A program made the position numbers and the translations under genes. Positions 1 to 5,873 of a stretch of DNA of 8,479 bases are shown here, piece by piece. The notes under the pieces were generated by a model. That model saw only the letters and a list, made by a program, of their open reading frames with translations, was not told the origin of the DNA and searched no databases. The stretch comes from Polyangiaceae bacterium (lineage in GTDB: Bacteria; Myxococcota; Polyangia; Polyangiales; Polyangiaceae), in contig JAICTU010000408.1 of assembly GCA_025936205.1 (NCBI GenBank), positions 1 to 8,479 of the forward strand, written 5' to 3'. The stretch's first letter is position 1. Each line of letters opens with the position of its first letter.

Positions 1-645
1 ATCGAGCGCCTCCAGCTGCCCGCTCTCCGACTCGCGCACCCGCCCGTCGCCGATCAAACGCTCCAGCGTGGGCTCGAGCTGCGCCTCGCCGCGCGCGAGC
101 CGCTGCGCGAGCTCTGCCCGCGGCAACGGCCCCTCGCGGTACACCAGCACCCAGCACAGCTCTTCCAGACCCTCATCGGAAGCCAGTGCCGCGAGCTCCC
201 CCAGCTCCGACTCGCTCGCCGCCCGATAGACCAGCTGCTCCCCGGCGCCCGAGGTGAACACCAGCCCGCTCTGCGTCAAGTCGTGCAACACGCTCGACAG
301 CTGCTGCTCATCGTCGCGCGCAAAACGCTCCAGCACACGCCGCCGCGGCACCAGCCGCTCGCCGCGGATGAAATCCAGCACGGCCTGCCAGAGCGTGACC
401 CCGGGCTCGCTCTGCGCCTCACCGAGACGTCGGAGCTTGCGCACATAGGCGCGCAGCGCCATGCCGAACATGTCCGCGCTCACCTTGCGGCTCACCCCCT
501 GCGCCTCCAGCTCGCGCGCGGGCTGCACGAACACCTGATTGGCGATGTGCGCGACGGGCGCGCGCACGCCGCCCGCGGTGGCCAGCTGCGCGATCAGCAC
601 CGTGACCTGCCGCACGATGGAATCGATCAGGACCGAGAGGTTCAT
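1..645 (-). CDS. Partial helix-turn-helix / winged-helix-like protein (N-terminal 215 aa)
   Basis: The reading frame is open from an ATG at 643-645 to the window edge, so the C-terminus is missing. The start is well fixed, because a stop codon lies three codons upstream in the same frame. The product begins MNLSVLIDSIVRQ. Residues about 49-73 (GVSRKVSADMFGMALRAYVR, then KLRRL) look like a Fis-type helix-turn-helix. Residues about 84-143 and again about 150-205 have the helix-helix-strand pattern of winged helices, each ending in a wing-like stretch (SGLVFTSG; DGRVRES). I recognise the N-terminus as similar to hypothetical proteins of myxobacteria but know no assigned function. DNA binding, perhaps as a regulator or a chromosome-associated factor, is an inference from the fold pattern. 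There is no signal peptide or membrane segment, so it should be cytoplasmic. It is divergent from the lipoprotein at 945 and may be controlled by the dyads between them. Confidence 0.75.
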   Translation of the reverse strand, partial: MNLSVLIDSIVRQVTVLIAQLATAGGVRAPVAHIANQVFVQPARELEAQGVSRKVSADMFGMALRAYVRKLRRLGEAQSEPGVTLWQAVLDFIRGERLVPRRRVLERFARDDEQQLSSVLHDLTQSGLVFTSGAGEQLVYRAASESELGELAALASDEGLEELCWVLVYREGPLPRAELAQRLARGEAQLEPTLERLIGDGRVRESESGQLEALD

Positions 646-646
646 G

Positions 647-659
647 GCTTGTCACAAGC
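647..659. promoter_or_regulatory. 13-bp inverted repeat abutting the start codon of the minus-strand gene
   Basis: GCTTGT-C-ACAAGC is a perfect 6-bp inverted repeat around one base, ending one base before the ATG of the HTH-type gene (643-645). It occupies the place where a ribosome binding site would be, and no clear Shine-Dalgarno sequence is visible there. It could be an operator, for example for autoregulation by the HTH protein, or a small RNA hairpin that limits initiation. It is short enough to be chance. Confidence 0.35.
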
Positions 660-684
660 ATGCCAGCTCGCCCGTTGCACGGTA

Positions 685-702
685 GATGACCCACCGGTCA
701 TC
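685..702. promoter_or_regulatory. Operator-like dyad GATGAC-N6-GTCATC, left copy
   Basis: This is a perfect 6-6-6 inverted repeat, in this copy extended to 7-4-7 (GATGACC/GGTCATC). It lies 39 nt upstream of the ATG of the minus-strand HTH gene. The same dyad recurs at 892-909 in mirror position before the other gene. Its size, symmetry and distance from the start fit a transcription-factor site at a promoter. The alternative is that it is just the end of a palindromic repeat element. Confidence 0.45.
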
Positions 703-767
703 CCTCATGCGGGTAGGGGGCCGGGCCCTGACGAATCCCCGCGAACTGGTCGCGAAAAGAGGAATCG

Positions 768-792
768 GGGCTCGGCCCGTGGGGCCGAGCCC
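768..792. other. Perfect 11-bp GC-rich hairpin at the palindrome centre
   Basis: GGGCTCGGCCC and GGGCCGAGCCC flank a GTG loop, giving a very stable hairpin on either strand. A T-run lies downstream on the plus strand only at 808-813, 15 nt after the stem, which is too far for a classical intrinsic terminator. No gene ends here, since both neighbours start here, so a terminator role is unlikely. A structural core of the larger palindrome is the better reading. Confidence 0.6.
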
Positions 793-891
793 GGTCTGAT
801 TCGTGACTTTTTTCGTGGGGATCTCTCAGGGCCGGGGCCTACACCCACGTCAGAGGCGAAACCTCGGGGCGCGGAGCGACCCCGCACCGGG

Positions 892-909
892 GATGACCGT
901 CCAGTCATC
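892..909. promoter_or_regulatory. Operator-like dyad GATGAC-N6-GTCATC, right copy
   Basis: This is the second perfect copy of the 6-6-6 dyad, ending 35 nt upstream of the ATG at 945. Together with the copy at 685-702 it gives each divergent gene one dyad at nearly the same distance (39 and 35 nt) from its start codon. The surrounding bases are shared as well: GGGATGACCG, four variable bases, then GTCATCTACCG, reading outward on both sides. Confidence 0.45.
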
Positions 910-944
910 TACCGGCGTCCGGCGGCCGTGTCAGGCTAGTGGTC

Positions 945-1850
945 ATGCGAGTGCAGCGCCCCCAGCGAAGCCACGCCAGATCCCTCCTGGTGTCCCTATT
1001 TGGAATGGGGCTCGCCGCCGTGCTCGCGGGCGCCGGCTGCGGGCTCGTCGCGAAGAAGGGGCCCGAGGTCGGAGGCGAATCCCACTTCTTGCACTGGTGC
1101 AGCGGCAGCTGCGATGAGGAAGGCTTGGAGTGCATCTCCGGACTTTGCACGAAGCCATGTGTCGTGGCGGAGCCCAACGCCTGTACCGCCTTCACCGGCG
1201 CGAGCTGTACCGACCGAAGCATCGAGCCGGGTGCGGTGGCGGTCTGTGATGTCAGCTGTGTTGGGGACAAGGATTGCGCGGCTCTGGGCAGTGACTACAG
1301 CTGCCAGGATTCGTTCTGTCGGGGTCCAGAGTCCACCCGGGTCGGGTCGAGCGCATCGGCCTCGGACCTCGACTGTTCAGCGTGTCTGGAGTCACCGACG
1401 TTGAGCTGGTTGTGGTTGGGCGGAAGCTTTAGTCCTCGACACGCGAGCATCATCAAACCATGTAACACCTACGCCCACGAGTTCGTGCCTCTCGGCGCTG
1501 ATGATCCATTGGGCTCGCCGCAATGCGAGGCCGTCGTCGCCCGTTGTCCGGCTCGGGACCTCGTAGCGCTGAACGCAACCCTGCACGATCCAGAGATCCA
1601 GGCCGCCCTTGCGGCGCGCACGCTGTTCGGTGCCGACCATCGGGCAGGCGACGGCATTGTGCGCCAGATCACCGTTGGTGATGCGCGCTTCCTGGTCGGC
1701 GACCCTTGCTTCGGCGCGAGCGGCTGTATCGACATCCCGCCCGCCGTGAACACGCTCATCACGCAACTCCACGCGATCGACACGCTCGAATTGAACAAGG
1801 AACCGTGTGCGAGCGTGTTCCCTGAAGGGTGGGACTTCGCTAACCCGTAG
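945..1850 (+). CDS. Cysteine-rich lipoprotein of unknown function
   Basis: The 301-residue product has an Arg/His-rich n-region, a hydrophobic core at about 14-31 (LLVSLFGMGLAAVLAGAG) and a lipobox-like Cys32. The box (GAG-C) is not the classical L-[AS]-[GA]-C, so the lipoprotein call is likely but not certain. Residues about 50-125 carry twelve cysteines in short-spaced modules (CSGSCDEEGLECISGLCTKPC, then C-x3-C-x4-DC-x8-C patterns), a style of extracytoplasmic disulfide-rich domain common in myxobacterial lipoproteins. The C-terminal part holds eight more cysteines and a DPCFGASGCIDIPPAVN segment I cannot assign to a family. ATG 945 was chosen over the in-frame GTG at 939 because it gives a normal signal peptide; AGG at 933-935 is a weak ribosome site. 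It has no enzymatic motif. It is probably transcribed alone, with a palindromic region upstream and a hairpin downstream. Confidence 0.75.
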   Translation: MRVQRPQRSHARSLLVSLFGMGLAAVLAGAGCGLVAKKGPEVGGESHFLHWCSGSCDEEGLECISGLCTKPCVVAEPNACTAFTGASCTDRSIEPGAVAVCDVSCVGDKDCAALGSDYSCQDSFCRGPESTRVGSSASASDLDCSACLESPTLSWLWLGGSFSPRHASIIKPCNTYAHEFVPLGADDPLGSPQCEAVVARCPARDLVALNATLHDPEIQAALAARTLFGADHRAGDGIVRQITVGDARFLVGDPCFGASGCIDIPPAVNTLITQLHAIDTLELNKEPCASVFPEGWDFANP

Positions 1851-1881
1851 GGCGACGCGCCTCGGCACCGAGCGCGTCGCC
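1851..1881. terminator. Strong hairpin after the lipoprotein gene, between convergent reading frames
   Basis: GGCGACGCG (1851-1859) pairs with CGCGTCGCC (1873-1881). Then CTCGG (1861-1865) pairs with CCGAG (1868-1872), with C1860 bulged. The stem starts at the base after the TAG stop of the lipoprotein. The doxX-like remnant ends on the other strand at 1893, so the hairpin could stop transcription from both sides. There is no T-run, so it is not a textbook intrinsic terminator, as is often the case in GC-rich genomes. Confidence 0.6.
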
Positions 1882-1892
1882 GTACCTGCCGG

Positions 1893-2090
1893 TCAGACCT
1901 TCGCGCCCAAGAGCCCGCTCGGCAGTCCGCGATCGGACGCCGGCGTGTCGCGCGTCAGCGCGCGCGCGTCCGAGCGCAGCGCCCACGATGCGGCAACCAG
2001 CCCGAGCAGCACGATCGGCGTGAGAATGTTTCCCGCAGGGTCGCCGGAAGAGGCGTGTGAGTACGCCGCGCCGGTCAGGTCGAAGAACAT
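1893..2090 (-). pseudogene. doxX-like family 3' remnant
   Basis: On the minus strand, 65 codons plus a TGA (1893-1895) read MFFDLTGAAYSHASSGDPAG, then NILTPIVLLGLVAASWALRS and a short polar tail. The pattern GAAYSHxxxGDPxxxxLTPIVLL, then an alanine-rich membrane helix ending in SWALR, matches the last one to two helices of DoxX-like small membrane proteins. These normally have about 120-140 residues and four helices. The first half is absent: upstream of about 2091 the same strand is antisense to a lysR-type gene and no longer looks like a membrane protein. I read it as the surviving 3' half of a gene that was divergent from the lysR-type gene and lost its start in the same deletion. The family call rests on pattern recognition from a short fragment. 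Confidence 0.55.
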
Positions 2091-2862
2091 CCCGGGCATC
2101 GTACTGGACGCGCTGGCACAGGCCGAGGCCAGTGTGCGCCAGACGGACCAGGCAGTGCGCGGTGACCTGCGGGTGTCTGTGCCGCCCATGGGCATCGAGA
2201 GCTTTCAGCGCGTGCTCATCGATTTTGCGGAGCGTTACCCGGAGGTCAAGCTGCAGGTGCATGCCACGAGCCGCATCGTGGATCTGCAGCGCGACGGCTA
2301 TGACGTGGCGTTGCGTGCCAGCACGCAGCTCGAGTCGGGGCTGATCGCACGCACGCTGGCGCGCGATCCCGTGATCGCCGTTGCGTCACCTGCCTACCTG
2401 GCGGAGCATGGCACGCCACGTAGGCGGCGCGATCTGCGCCTGCACCGCTGCCTGATGGGCTTTGCGCGCGGTGAGGTGCCGCAGAGCCACTGGCCGCTCG
2501 CGGGCGGCGGTCAGCTGCACGTGGAGGGGCACCTGTTCTCGAACGATCTGGCGCTGCTCTGCGCAGCGGCAATCCGTGGCGTCGGGATCGCTTTCTTGCC
2601 GCTGCTGCTCGTGTATCCACAGCTAGAGAGCGGAGCGCTCGTGCCGGTGCTGCAGGGAGTGCTCGCCGGCGAATCGCGCATCGCTGTCGTGTATCTGGAG
2701 CGCGAGTTCGTGCCGCCGCAGGTGCGGGCCTTCGTCGATGCCGTCGTCGAGTGGGGGCCGGCGGCGCTGGGCCGCAGCGTTCCCGCGCGCTGCGTGGAAG
2801 CCGCGCGCCAGCTGGGCTCCCCCAAGAAGCGAAAGCGAACGAGCAGGGTGATGCAAAAGTAG
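2026..2862 (+). pseudogene. LysR-type transcriptional regulator lacking its DNA-binding domain
   Basis: From about 2098 the frame reads IVLDALAQAEASVRQTDQAV, RGDLRVSVPPMGIESFQRVL and onward. This is the linker helix and then the complete effector-binding domain of a LysR-type regulator of the CrgA-like group, with hallmarks RGDLRVSVP, FAERYPEVKLQV, DLQRDGYDVALR and AAIRGVGIAFLP. About 65-70 residues, the whole N-terminal winged helix, are missing. The codons before 2098 are antisense to a doxX-like remnant and encode no HTH. The frame stays open to 1807, but no start there is credible; ATG 2026 is the nearest plausible one and would add about 24 unrelated residues. The tail after about residue 265 (SPKKRKRTSR) is basic and atypical. 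It is probably non-functional as a regulator. A truncated ligand-binding protein could still be made, since the remaining frame has no stop or frameshift, which suggests the deletion is recent. Confidence 0.7.
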
Positions 2863-2981
2863 GTTCGGGGATCCCCCCCGTCCGCCCCCCCCCGGTCCGT
2901 GCTCGCGCCTTCGGCTGAGCGTGGGCGACCCCTCACGCAGCGGCGAGCAGGGTGTCGATCCCTCGCGTATGCGGGGGCGCG

Positions 2982-3060
2982 CCCCGGGCGGGGGCTTTCG
3001 AGACGTCGAGTCGAGGTTTACGTGGAAACCTCTACTTCGATTCGAGGAACCCGCCCCGGG
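2982..3060. repeat. Imperfect palindrome with a perfect 7-bp core hairpin
   Basis: The core GAGGTTT (3013-3019), loop ACGTGG and AAACCTC (3026-3032) is perfect. Outside it, the left flank CCCCGGGCGGGGGCTTTCGA and the right flank TTCGAGGAACCCGCCCCGGG are partly complementary with small bulges, extending the palindrome to about 80 bp. The function is unknown. It resembles REP-type intergenic repeats in build. Confidence 0.5.
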
Positions 3061-3071
3061 TATGCCCGGGG
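3054..3071. repeat. Short GC hairpin CCCCGGG-TATG-CCCGGGG
   Basis: This is a perfect 7-bp stem with a 4-nt loop at the right end of the larger palindrome. Because CCCGGG is itself palindromic, the pairing could be incidental. Confidence 0.4.
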
Positions 3072-3192
3072 TCGGCTCTACGCCTGCAATTCGCGTGGAG
3101 CTCTGAGACCTGATCCAGCCCCGCACCGGGTTTGGAGCACCCTGCTAGAGCCTGGTTGACGCAGCGACGCGAGCCGCGCAGTACGGGCCTGC

Positions 3193-4752
3193 ATGCAGCG
3201 AGACACCGAGATTCAGCTTCGCCCGGCCACCGAGGCCGACGTGCCCTTCCTGCTCGACTTGCGCCGGCAAACGATGAGCGAGTACCTGCGCGCGTCGGGC
3301 GTCCCTCAGTCGGACGCGGAGATGGAGCAGCGCGTGCGTCTGCGCTTCGAGTGCGCGCAGATCGTGCTGTGTGCTGGCGAGCCGATCGGGTTATTCAAGG
3401 CAGCGCGCGAGGGCAGTGACTGGGCGCTGCTGCAGATCCAGATCGCGCCGGCGCAACAGGGGCGCGGCTTTGGCGCGCGCTTGATCCGCGAGCTGCTGCT
3501 CGATGCGCAGCAAGCCGGCGCTTCGGTGCGGCTCAATGTGCTGCGCGCCAACCCCGCGCTGCGCCTGTACCGGCGGCTCGGTTTCCGCGTGGTCGGCGAA
3601 GATCCGCACGCCTTGTGGATGCGGCGTGGCTCGGAAGCGCACTCCCTGCCGCCGCGGCTGATCGTGGGCCAGAGCCTGAGCGCGCTCGACACGCCGGCGC
3701 TGCTCGTCGACGTGCCGGCCATGGAACGCAACATCGAGCGTCTGTTCGCCAGCGTCCGTGGCAGCGGGGTCGCGGTGCGCCCCCACTTGAAGACGGTGAA
3801 GAGCCCGCTGCTCGCTCAGCGCCTGATCGCGGCCGGCGCGCGCGGCGTATGCGTGGCCAAGCTGAGCGAAGCCGAGGTGATGCTGGCCGCCGGTATCGAG
3901 GACGTGCTCATCACCACCGAGCTCGCCGGCCAGGTGAAGCTCGAGCGCCTGGCGCTGCTGCTCGCGCAGCACTCCAGCCTCGAGCTGGTGGTCGACAGCG
4001 CGCGCGGCGCGGATGCGCTGGAGCGGGCGCTGGCGGCCAGCAACCAGCGTGCCCGTGTGCTGATCGATCTCGACGTGGGCCAGCACCGTTGCGGCGTGCT
4101 TCCCGGTGAACCGGCGCTGGAGCTGGCTCGGCACGTGGCGCGGCTGCCGCACCTGTCCATCGTCGGTGTGCAGGGCTACGAGGGGCATCTGCAGCTGCTC
4201 GCCGATCGCGACGCGCAGGCGCGCGAAGCGGCGCGATCGCTGCAGCTGCTCACCGATACCGCGCGAGCCTTGCGCGCGGCGGGCCACGCCATCGAGATCG
4301 TCAGCACGGGCGGCACCGGCACCGCGGAGCTCTGCGCCCGTCATCCGGGCGTGACCGAGATCCAGCCGGGCTCGTTCGTGTTCCTCGACACCAGCTACCG
4401 CGCCAGCGTCGGCGCTCGCTACGAGTGCGCGCTCAGCGTGCTCGCGACCGTGATCAGCCGTCCACGCGCGGGCGAGGCCGTGGTCGACGCTGGATTGAAA
4501 TCGCTCTCCACCGACAGCGGCTATGCGGCTCCCAAGGACTTCCCGGGCGTGAGCTACCGGCCCGCGGGGGACGAGCACGGCATCCTGAGCTGGGATCCGG
4601 CGTCCGCCATCGCGCTCGAAGTGGGCGACCGGCTGGAGCTCTTGCCCAGCCACATCGACACCACGATCAACCTGTACGACGTCTACCACGCTCAGCGCGG
4701 CGGTTTCCTCGAGGGGCTCTGGCCCGTGCTGGCGCGCGGCAGGGTGCAGTAG
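3193..4752 (+). CDS. GNAT acetyltransferase fused to a D-threonine-aldolase-like PLP enzyme
   Basis: The 519-residue product has two domains. Residues about 8-145 are a GNAT N-acetyltransferase, with acetyl-CoA motif A at Q89-G-R-G-F-G94 and the NPALRLYRRLGF motif near 117-128. Residues about 150-519 are a fold-type III PLP domain of the D-threonine aldolase/D-serine dehydratase family. It has the DTPALLVDV entry at 166-173, PLP lysine K200 in RPHLKT, a phosphate-binding STGGTGT at 371-377, and H487-x-D489 in PSHIDTTINLYD, the metal site typical of D-threonine aldolases. Such aldolases cleave beta-hydroxy-D-amino acids to glycine and an aldehyde. Both domains look complete, with the PLP part alone about 370 residues, the usual family length. 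ATG 3193 is the first start after the in-frame stop at 3157-3159. There is no signal peptide. Both halves may act on the same small amino compound, the GNAT acylating a substrate or product; this is inference. It is probably a single-gene transcript. Confidence 0.85.
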   Translation: MQRDTEIQLRPATEADVPFLLDLRRQTMSEYLRASGVPQSDAEMEQRVRLRFECAQIVLCAGEPIGLFKAAREGSDWALLQIQIAPAQQGRGFGARLIRELLLDAQQAGASVRLNVLRANPALRLYRRLGFRVVGEDPHALWMRRGSEAHSLPPRLIVGQSLSALDTPALLVDVPAMERNIERLFASVRGSGVAVRPHLKTVKSPLLAQRLIAAGARGVCVAKLSEAEVMLAAGIEDVLITTELAGQVKLERLALLLAQHSSLELVVDSARGADALERALAASNQRARVLIDLDVGQHRCGVLPGEPALELARHVARLPHLSIVGVQGYEGHLQLLADRDAQAREAARSLQLLTDTARALRAAGHAIEIVSTGGTGTAELCARHPGVTEIQPGSFVFLDTSYRASVGARYECALSVLATVISRPRAGEAVVDAGLKSLSTDSGYAAPKDFPGVSYRPAGDEHGILSWDPASAIALEVGDRLELLPSHIDTTINLYDVYHAQRGGFLEGLWPVLARGRVQ

Positions 4753-4763
4753 CTTTGGTTGGA

Positions 4764-4804
4764 AAGCGGGCTTTGAGCCGCACTGAGCGGCACAAAGCCC
4801 GCTT
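4764..4804. terminator. Bidirectional hairpin terminator candidate between convergent genes
   Basis: AAGCGGGCTTTG (4764-4775) pairs perfectly with CAAAGCCCGCTT (4793-4804). Inside, GCCGC (4777-4781) pairs with GCGGC (4787-4791) across one A-A mismatch, leaving a 5-nt loop. It lies 11 nt after the TAG of the fusion gene and 20 nt before the stop of the convergent methyltransferase gene, as expected for a shared terminator. Neither side has a long T-run. Confidence 0.7.
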
Positions 4805-4824
4805 GCCCAAAATTCAATCCTGGA

Positions 4825-5721
4825 TCAGGACGGCTTCTTGAACTTCAGGGTCATGCGGTCGGTCTCGCCGATCGCTTCCATCTTCGCCTTCAGCTCGGGG
4901 TTGTCCTTGCTGGTGGCGAGCGTGGGCGGCAAACGCCAGACCACATCCTCGGCGGAGGGCTTGTCGTTCGGGTTGGCGTTGATCTCGCTCTTGTCGACGA
5001 GCTCGAAGCCCGCCGCCTGGAACGCCGCGATCACCGCCGACTGCTTCAGGTAGCCGCGATCGCCCTTGGTGGATGCATCGGGCTGGTCTTCCGGAGCGCG
5101 GTGCTGCTCGACACCGACGATGCCGCCCGGCTTGAGCAGCTTCTTCATGTCGGCGAGCGCCTGCGTCATGTAGTGACCGTCCGCCTCGAGCCGCGAAAAG
5201 TGATGCATGGCGCGGCTGACCAGGATGACGTCGACCTTGCCCTCGAGGTCGGCAGGAACCGAGCCGTACTGGAAGGCACCGACCTGGGCCGCTTCGGGAC
5301 CGCGCGCGCCGTTCAGCTTGGCGATCGTGTCGGCAGGCCAGTTCGCCTTCGTCGCCGGATCCGGCGAGTAGTTGCCGAACTTGGTCCACATCTGCGCGGA
5401 GTAGTCGGCGTCGACCACCTTGCCTTGCGGCCCGAGGTAGTCGAGCAGGATGCCCGTCCACCACACCGGACCGGGCAGCGTGTCCACCACGGTCATGCCC
5501 GGCTGCACGCCGAAGAACTCCATCATCTCCTTGGGATGACGCTGCGGGTACCGCGCCTTGACGTCGTCCGCCTGCTTGGCGAGCACGGCGTCCAGCTTCG
5601 CGCTGGCCTCGGCCGGCGCTGCGGCAGAGGCGGCCTGGGCCGTCTCGGGTGGGGTTGCTGCTTGCTGGCTGCTACAGGCGGCCAGGAGCAGAGCGATTGC
5701 GCTCCAGCTTCGTCGATGCAT
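4825..5721 (-). CDS. Lipoprotein with a class I SAM-methyltransferase fold (COG4798-like)
   Basis: The product is 298 residues. A signal peptide MHRRSWSAIALLLAA ends in a canonical lipobox LAA-C16, followed by an Ala/Pro/Glu-rich linker to about residue 45. The rest follows the class I methyltransferase order. Motif I region TVVDTLPGPVWWTGIL lies at 77-92, a second acidic strand end KVVDADY at 101-107, then VDVILVSRAMHHF, LKPGGIVGVEQHRAP and a C-terminal VVWRLPPTL stretch. Motif I lacks the usual GxGxG and has PGPVWWT instead. This resembles the PGxGWxT form of a group of predicted methyltransferases (COG4798) that often carry signal peptides. The substrate is unknown. SAM is not expected outside the cytoplasm, so catalysis in the envelope is doubtful, and the fold may bind another ligand. 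The start is supported by GAGGAG 8 nt upstream. The gene lies 152 bp downstream of the esterase on the same strand and probably has its own promoter. Confidence 0.8.
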   Translation of the reverse strand: MHRRSWSAIALLLAACSSQQAATPPETAQAASAAAPAEASAKLDAVLAKQADDVKARYPQRHPKEMMEFFGVQPGMTVVDTLPGPVWWTGILLDYLGPQGKVVDADYSAQMWTKFGNYSPDPATKANWPADTIAKLNGARGPEAAQVGAFQYGSVPADLEGKVDVILVSRAMHHFSRLEADGHYMTQALADMKKLLKPGGIVGVEQHRAPEDQPDASTKGDRGYLKQSAVIAAFQAAGFELVDKSEINANPNDKPSAEDVVWRLPPTLATSKDNPELKAKMEAIGETDRMTLKFKKPS

Positions 5722-5729
5722 GATCCAAT

Positions 5730-5735
5730 CTCCTC
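5730..5735 (-). promoter_or_regulatory. Ribosome binding site of the lipoprotein methyltransferase gene
   Basis: GAGGAG on the minus strand sits 8 nt before the ATG at 5719-5721. It is the clearest Shine-Dalgarno sequence in the window and fixes this start. Confidence 0.7.
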
Positions 5736-5799
5736 GTGATGCTCCGAGGACGCCCGCGACAGGCGCCCTGCTGTTTTCCCCCCCAAAGAAACCGGGCGC

Positions 5800-5828
5800 A
5801 CACTAGCGAGGGCCACGGCGCCCGCCAA
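5800..5828 (-). promoter_or_regulatory. Possible sigma70-type promoter of the methyltransferase gene
   Basis: On the minus strand, TTGGCG (5823-5828) and TAGTGT (5800-5805) are separated by 17 bp. They match four and three positions of the -35 and -10 consensus. The pair lies about 80 nt upstream of the ATG in the gap after the esterase gene. The match is weak and could be chance in this base composition. Confidence 0.25.
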
Positions 5829-5873
5829 GCGCGGTCGCGGGGCAGCTCCGCGGAACCGGCCGAGGCGCCGTCC

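Larger units (their letters stand above)
680..914. repeat. Large imperfect palindrome filling the divergent intergenic region
   Basis: The two halves of this stretch are imperfect reverse complements. The outer 11 bp are perfect (680-690 with 904-914). After a 4x4 mismatch, 695-704 pairs with 890-899 over 10 bp, and then 708-713 pairs with 881-886. Further in, about 718-745 pairs with about 812-839 at roughly three-quarters identity. The centre, 768-778 with 782-792, is a perfect 11-bp stem with a 3-nt loop. The right arm carries about 40 extra bases (about 841-880). No target-site duplication or transposase is visible. It may be a MITE-like or REP-like element, or a symmetric regulatory region for the two divergent genes. 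The pairings are seen directly; the function is unknown. Confidence 0.7.
2863..3192. other. Gene-free 330-bp spacer rich in inverted repeats
   Basis: No reading frame here resembles a protein. The spacer contains C7 and C9 runs near 2873-2891, a GC-rich stretch, the nested inverted repeats listed at 2982-3060 and 3054-3071, and a 12-bp word CCCCGCACCGGG (3119-3130) that also occurs in the palindrome at 880-891. It must hold the promoter of the gene starting at 3193, but I could not pick out a convincing -35/-10 pair or a ribosome binding site before that ATG. Confidence 0.6.

Noticed and set aside
768..792. Intrinsic terminator at the central hairpin
   Set aside because: Both flanking genes start here and neither ends, and the nearest T-run is 15 nt beyond the stem.
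680..914. Insertion sequence or transposon bounded by inverted repeats
   Set aside because: There is no transposase and no target-site duplication at the ends; only a non-coding palindrome is supported.
283..939. A 218-codon plus-strand frame over the first gene and the palindrome
   Set aside because: The minus strand of 1-645 encodes a coherent protein with a stop just before its ATG. This frame is Arg/His/Pro-rich and runs through the palindromic spacer.
1807..2025. N-terminal extension of the lysR-type frame back to GTG 1807
   Set aside because: It would overlap the lipoprotein gene by 44 nt, run through the hairpin at 1851-1881, and encode residues antisense to the doxX-like remnant. 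No HTH is present.
3391..4689. A 432-codon open frame on the minus strand opposite the GNAT-aldolase gene
   Set aside because: It is antisense to a gene with clear catalytic motifs on the plus strand, its product is His/Gln/Arg-rich with no recognisable domain, and long antisense frames are expected in very GC-rich DNA.
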